NCBI GenBank assembly: GCA_937944035.1
Contig: CALDZQ010000235.1
Span: 1-5,619 of the forward strand
DNA from: an uncultured Neomegalonema sp.
GTDB lineage: Bacteria; Pseudomonadota; Alphaproteobacteria; Rhodobacterales; Rhodobacteraceae
DNA length: 5,619 bases
Direction: 5' to 3'
Made by a program: the position numbers and the translations under genes. Shown here piece after piece: positions 4,976 to 5,619 of this stretch (the first letter of the stretch is position 1; every line of letters starts with the position of its first letter). The notes beneath the pieces were generated by a model that was not told the DNA's origin, ran no database searches, and saw only the letters and a program-made list of their open reading frames with translations.

Positions 4976-5619
4976 ATGACCGCGCGCGAAAATCCGGACC
5001 TTCAAACACTTCTGAGCGACATCCGCGCCTGCCAACATTGCGCCGGTGACTTCGCGCAAACCGCCAGCCGCCACGCGCCCAATCCCATAATCCGCGCCAG
5101 CCGCACCGCTAAAATCTGCATCGCGGGCCAAGCCCCCGGAATCCGCGCCCATGATGCATCGACGCCGTTTCTTGATCCGTCCGGTATCCGGTTGCGCGCG
5201 TGGATGGGGGTGGGCGAAGATGTGTTTTACGACCCAGCCCGCATCGCCATCGTCCCGATGGGTTTTTGCTTTCCCGGCCATGACGCGAAGCGTGGCGACT
5301 TGCCACCACCAAAAGTCTGCGCAAAGCTGTGGCGCGTGCAAGTCTTCGCCGCAATGCCGCAAATCAGCCTGCTGCTGGTGATCGGCAAACCCGCGCAAGA
5401 CTGGCATATGGGACGCGGCCCCAACATTACCGACCGCGTGCGGGATTGGACGGATTCTAGAGCGATTTCGAGAAAAGCCGATCGGCTTTTCGACTCGGAA
5501 ATCGCGCCAAAACAAGACTCTAACGCCGCGCCTGAGGGACCGGAGAAAATCCCCCTCCCCCACCCGTCATGGCGCAACAATGTATGGCTGAAAAAGAATC
5601 CGTGGTTCGAGGCGGAAAC
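4976..5619 (+). CDS. Uracil-DNA glycosylase superfamily protein (3' end cut by window edge)
   Basis: This resembles the COG1573-type uracil-DNA glycosylase family, base-excision repair enzymes that remove uracil from DNA; the activity of this subgroup is not established here. About 214 residues are visible and the stop lies past the right edge. Signatures: CxxC (C19, C22), the motif A-like GQAPG (51-55), FCFPG (97-101), a further Cys at 115, and the motif B-like PHPSWRNN (195-202) followed by WLKKNPWFE. The four cysteines C19, C22, C98 and C115 could bind an iron-sulfur cluster, as in family 4 enzymes; this is inferred. The ATG at 4976 has AGAGG five bases upstream. Residues about 161-183 are encoded by a palindromic element inserted in frame between the core domain and the PHPSWRNN motif. 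The gene stays open, so it may still be functional with an extra loop. Confidence 0.88.
   Translation, partial: MTARENPDLQTLLSDIRACQHCAGDFAQTASRHAPNPIIRASRTAKICIAGQAPGIRAHDASTPFLDPSGIRLRAWMGVGEDVFYDPARIAIVPMGFCFPGHDAKRGDLPPPKVCAKLWRVQVFAAMPQISLLLVIGKPAQDWHMGRGPNITDRVRDWTDSRAISRKADRLFDSEIAPKQDSNAAPEGPEKIPLPHPSWRNNVWLKKNPWFEAE
5454..5523. repeat. Palindromic intergenic-type element embedded in frame in the glycosylase gene
   Basis: About 70 bases form a nested dyad. The outer arms GCGATTTC (5462-5469) and GAAATCGC (5498-5505) flank a perfect 20-base palindrome (5472-5491) centred on CGATCG. The borders, TCTAGAGC on the left and CAAAACAAGACTCTAA on the right, resemble what I remember of dispersed palindromic repeats in Alphaproteobacteria (ends like TCTAGAGC and CAAAACAAGAATCTAGA); this was not checked by search. 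It encodes residues about 161-183, rich in Ser, Arg, Lys and Asp, in a stretch where the protein otherwise moves from the core fold to the PHPSWRNN motif. The exact boundaries are uncertain and no second copy is in the window. Confidence 0.7.

Noticed and set aside
5472..5491. A rho-independent terminator inside the glycosylase gene
   Set aside because: The palindrome has no loop and no U-tract after it, and the coding frame continues through it into the conserved PHPSWRNN motif.
4973..5563. A 196-codon minus-strand frame opposite the glycosylase gene
   Set aside because: The plus strand carries the GQAPG and PHPSWRNN motifs with a good ribosome-binding site. The antisense product has no recognisable features.

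Overview
The window looks like chromosomal DNA from a GC-rich Alphaproteobacterium. Protein style and a palindromic element resembling those common in this class suggest it; a marine Hyphomonadaceae- or Rhodobacteraceae-like lineage is a guess. It holds four genes: three with recognisable housekeeping products and one unusual one between them.

Layout, left to right. (1) From the left edge to 1754, minus strand: most of hrpB, a DExH-box ATP-dependent helicase whose C-terminal part lies outside the window. (2) 1792-3474, minus strand: a 560-residue Pro/Ala-rich protein, 37 bases upstream of hrpB and probably in the same transcript. It has three copies of a short peptide, V-T-T-[LM]-A-[LI]-G-E-E-D-G: two near the N-terminus and one nine residues from the C-terminus. 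(3) 3604-4890, minus strand: nhaA, a complete Na+/H+ antiporter. (4) 4976 to the right edge, plus strand, divergent from nhaA across 85 bases: a uracil-DNA glycosylase superfamily gene with a palindromic element embedded in frame in its coding sequence.

The main discovery candidate is gene 2. Each repeat contains TTxxxxEE, the core motif of plesiocin-type (group 2) graspetides. These are ribosomal peptides in which an ATP-grasp ligase joins Thr hydroxyls to Glu carboxylates as side-chain esters. The three copies use different synonymous codons, so the peptide rather than the DNA is conserved. Two things are odd for a graspetide precursor: the length (560 residues, with over 430 residues of low-complexity linker between cores 2 and 3) and the absence of an ATP-grasp ligase, protease or transporter in the window. 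The protein could be a large precursor modified in trans by an enzyme encoded elsewhere, or a structural protein carrying ester-locked hairpins near both ends. The graspetide assignment rests on the motif alone.

The four genes do not form an evident pathway. The nhaA, gene 2 and hrpB trio is co-directional, but gene 2 has a 129-base upstream gap with a plausible promoter of its own.
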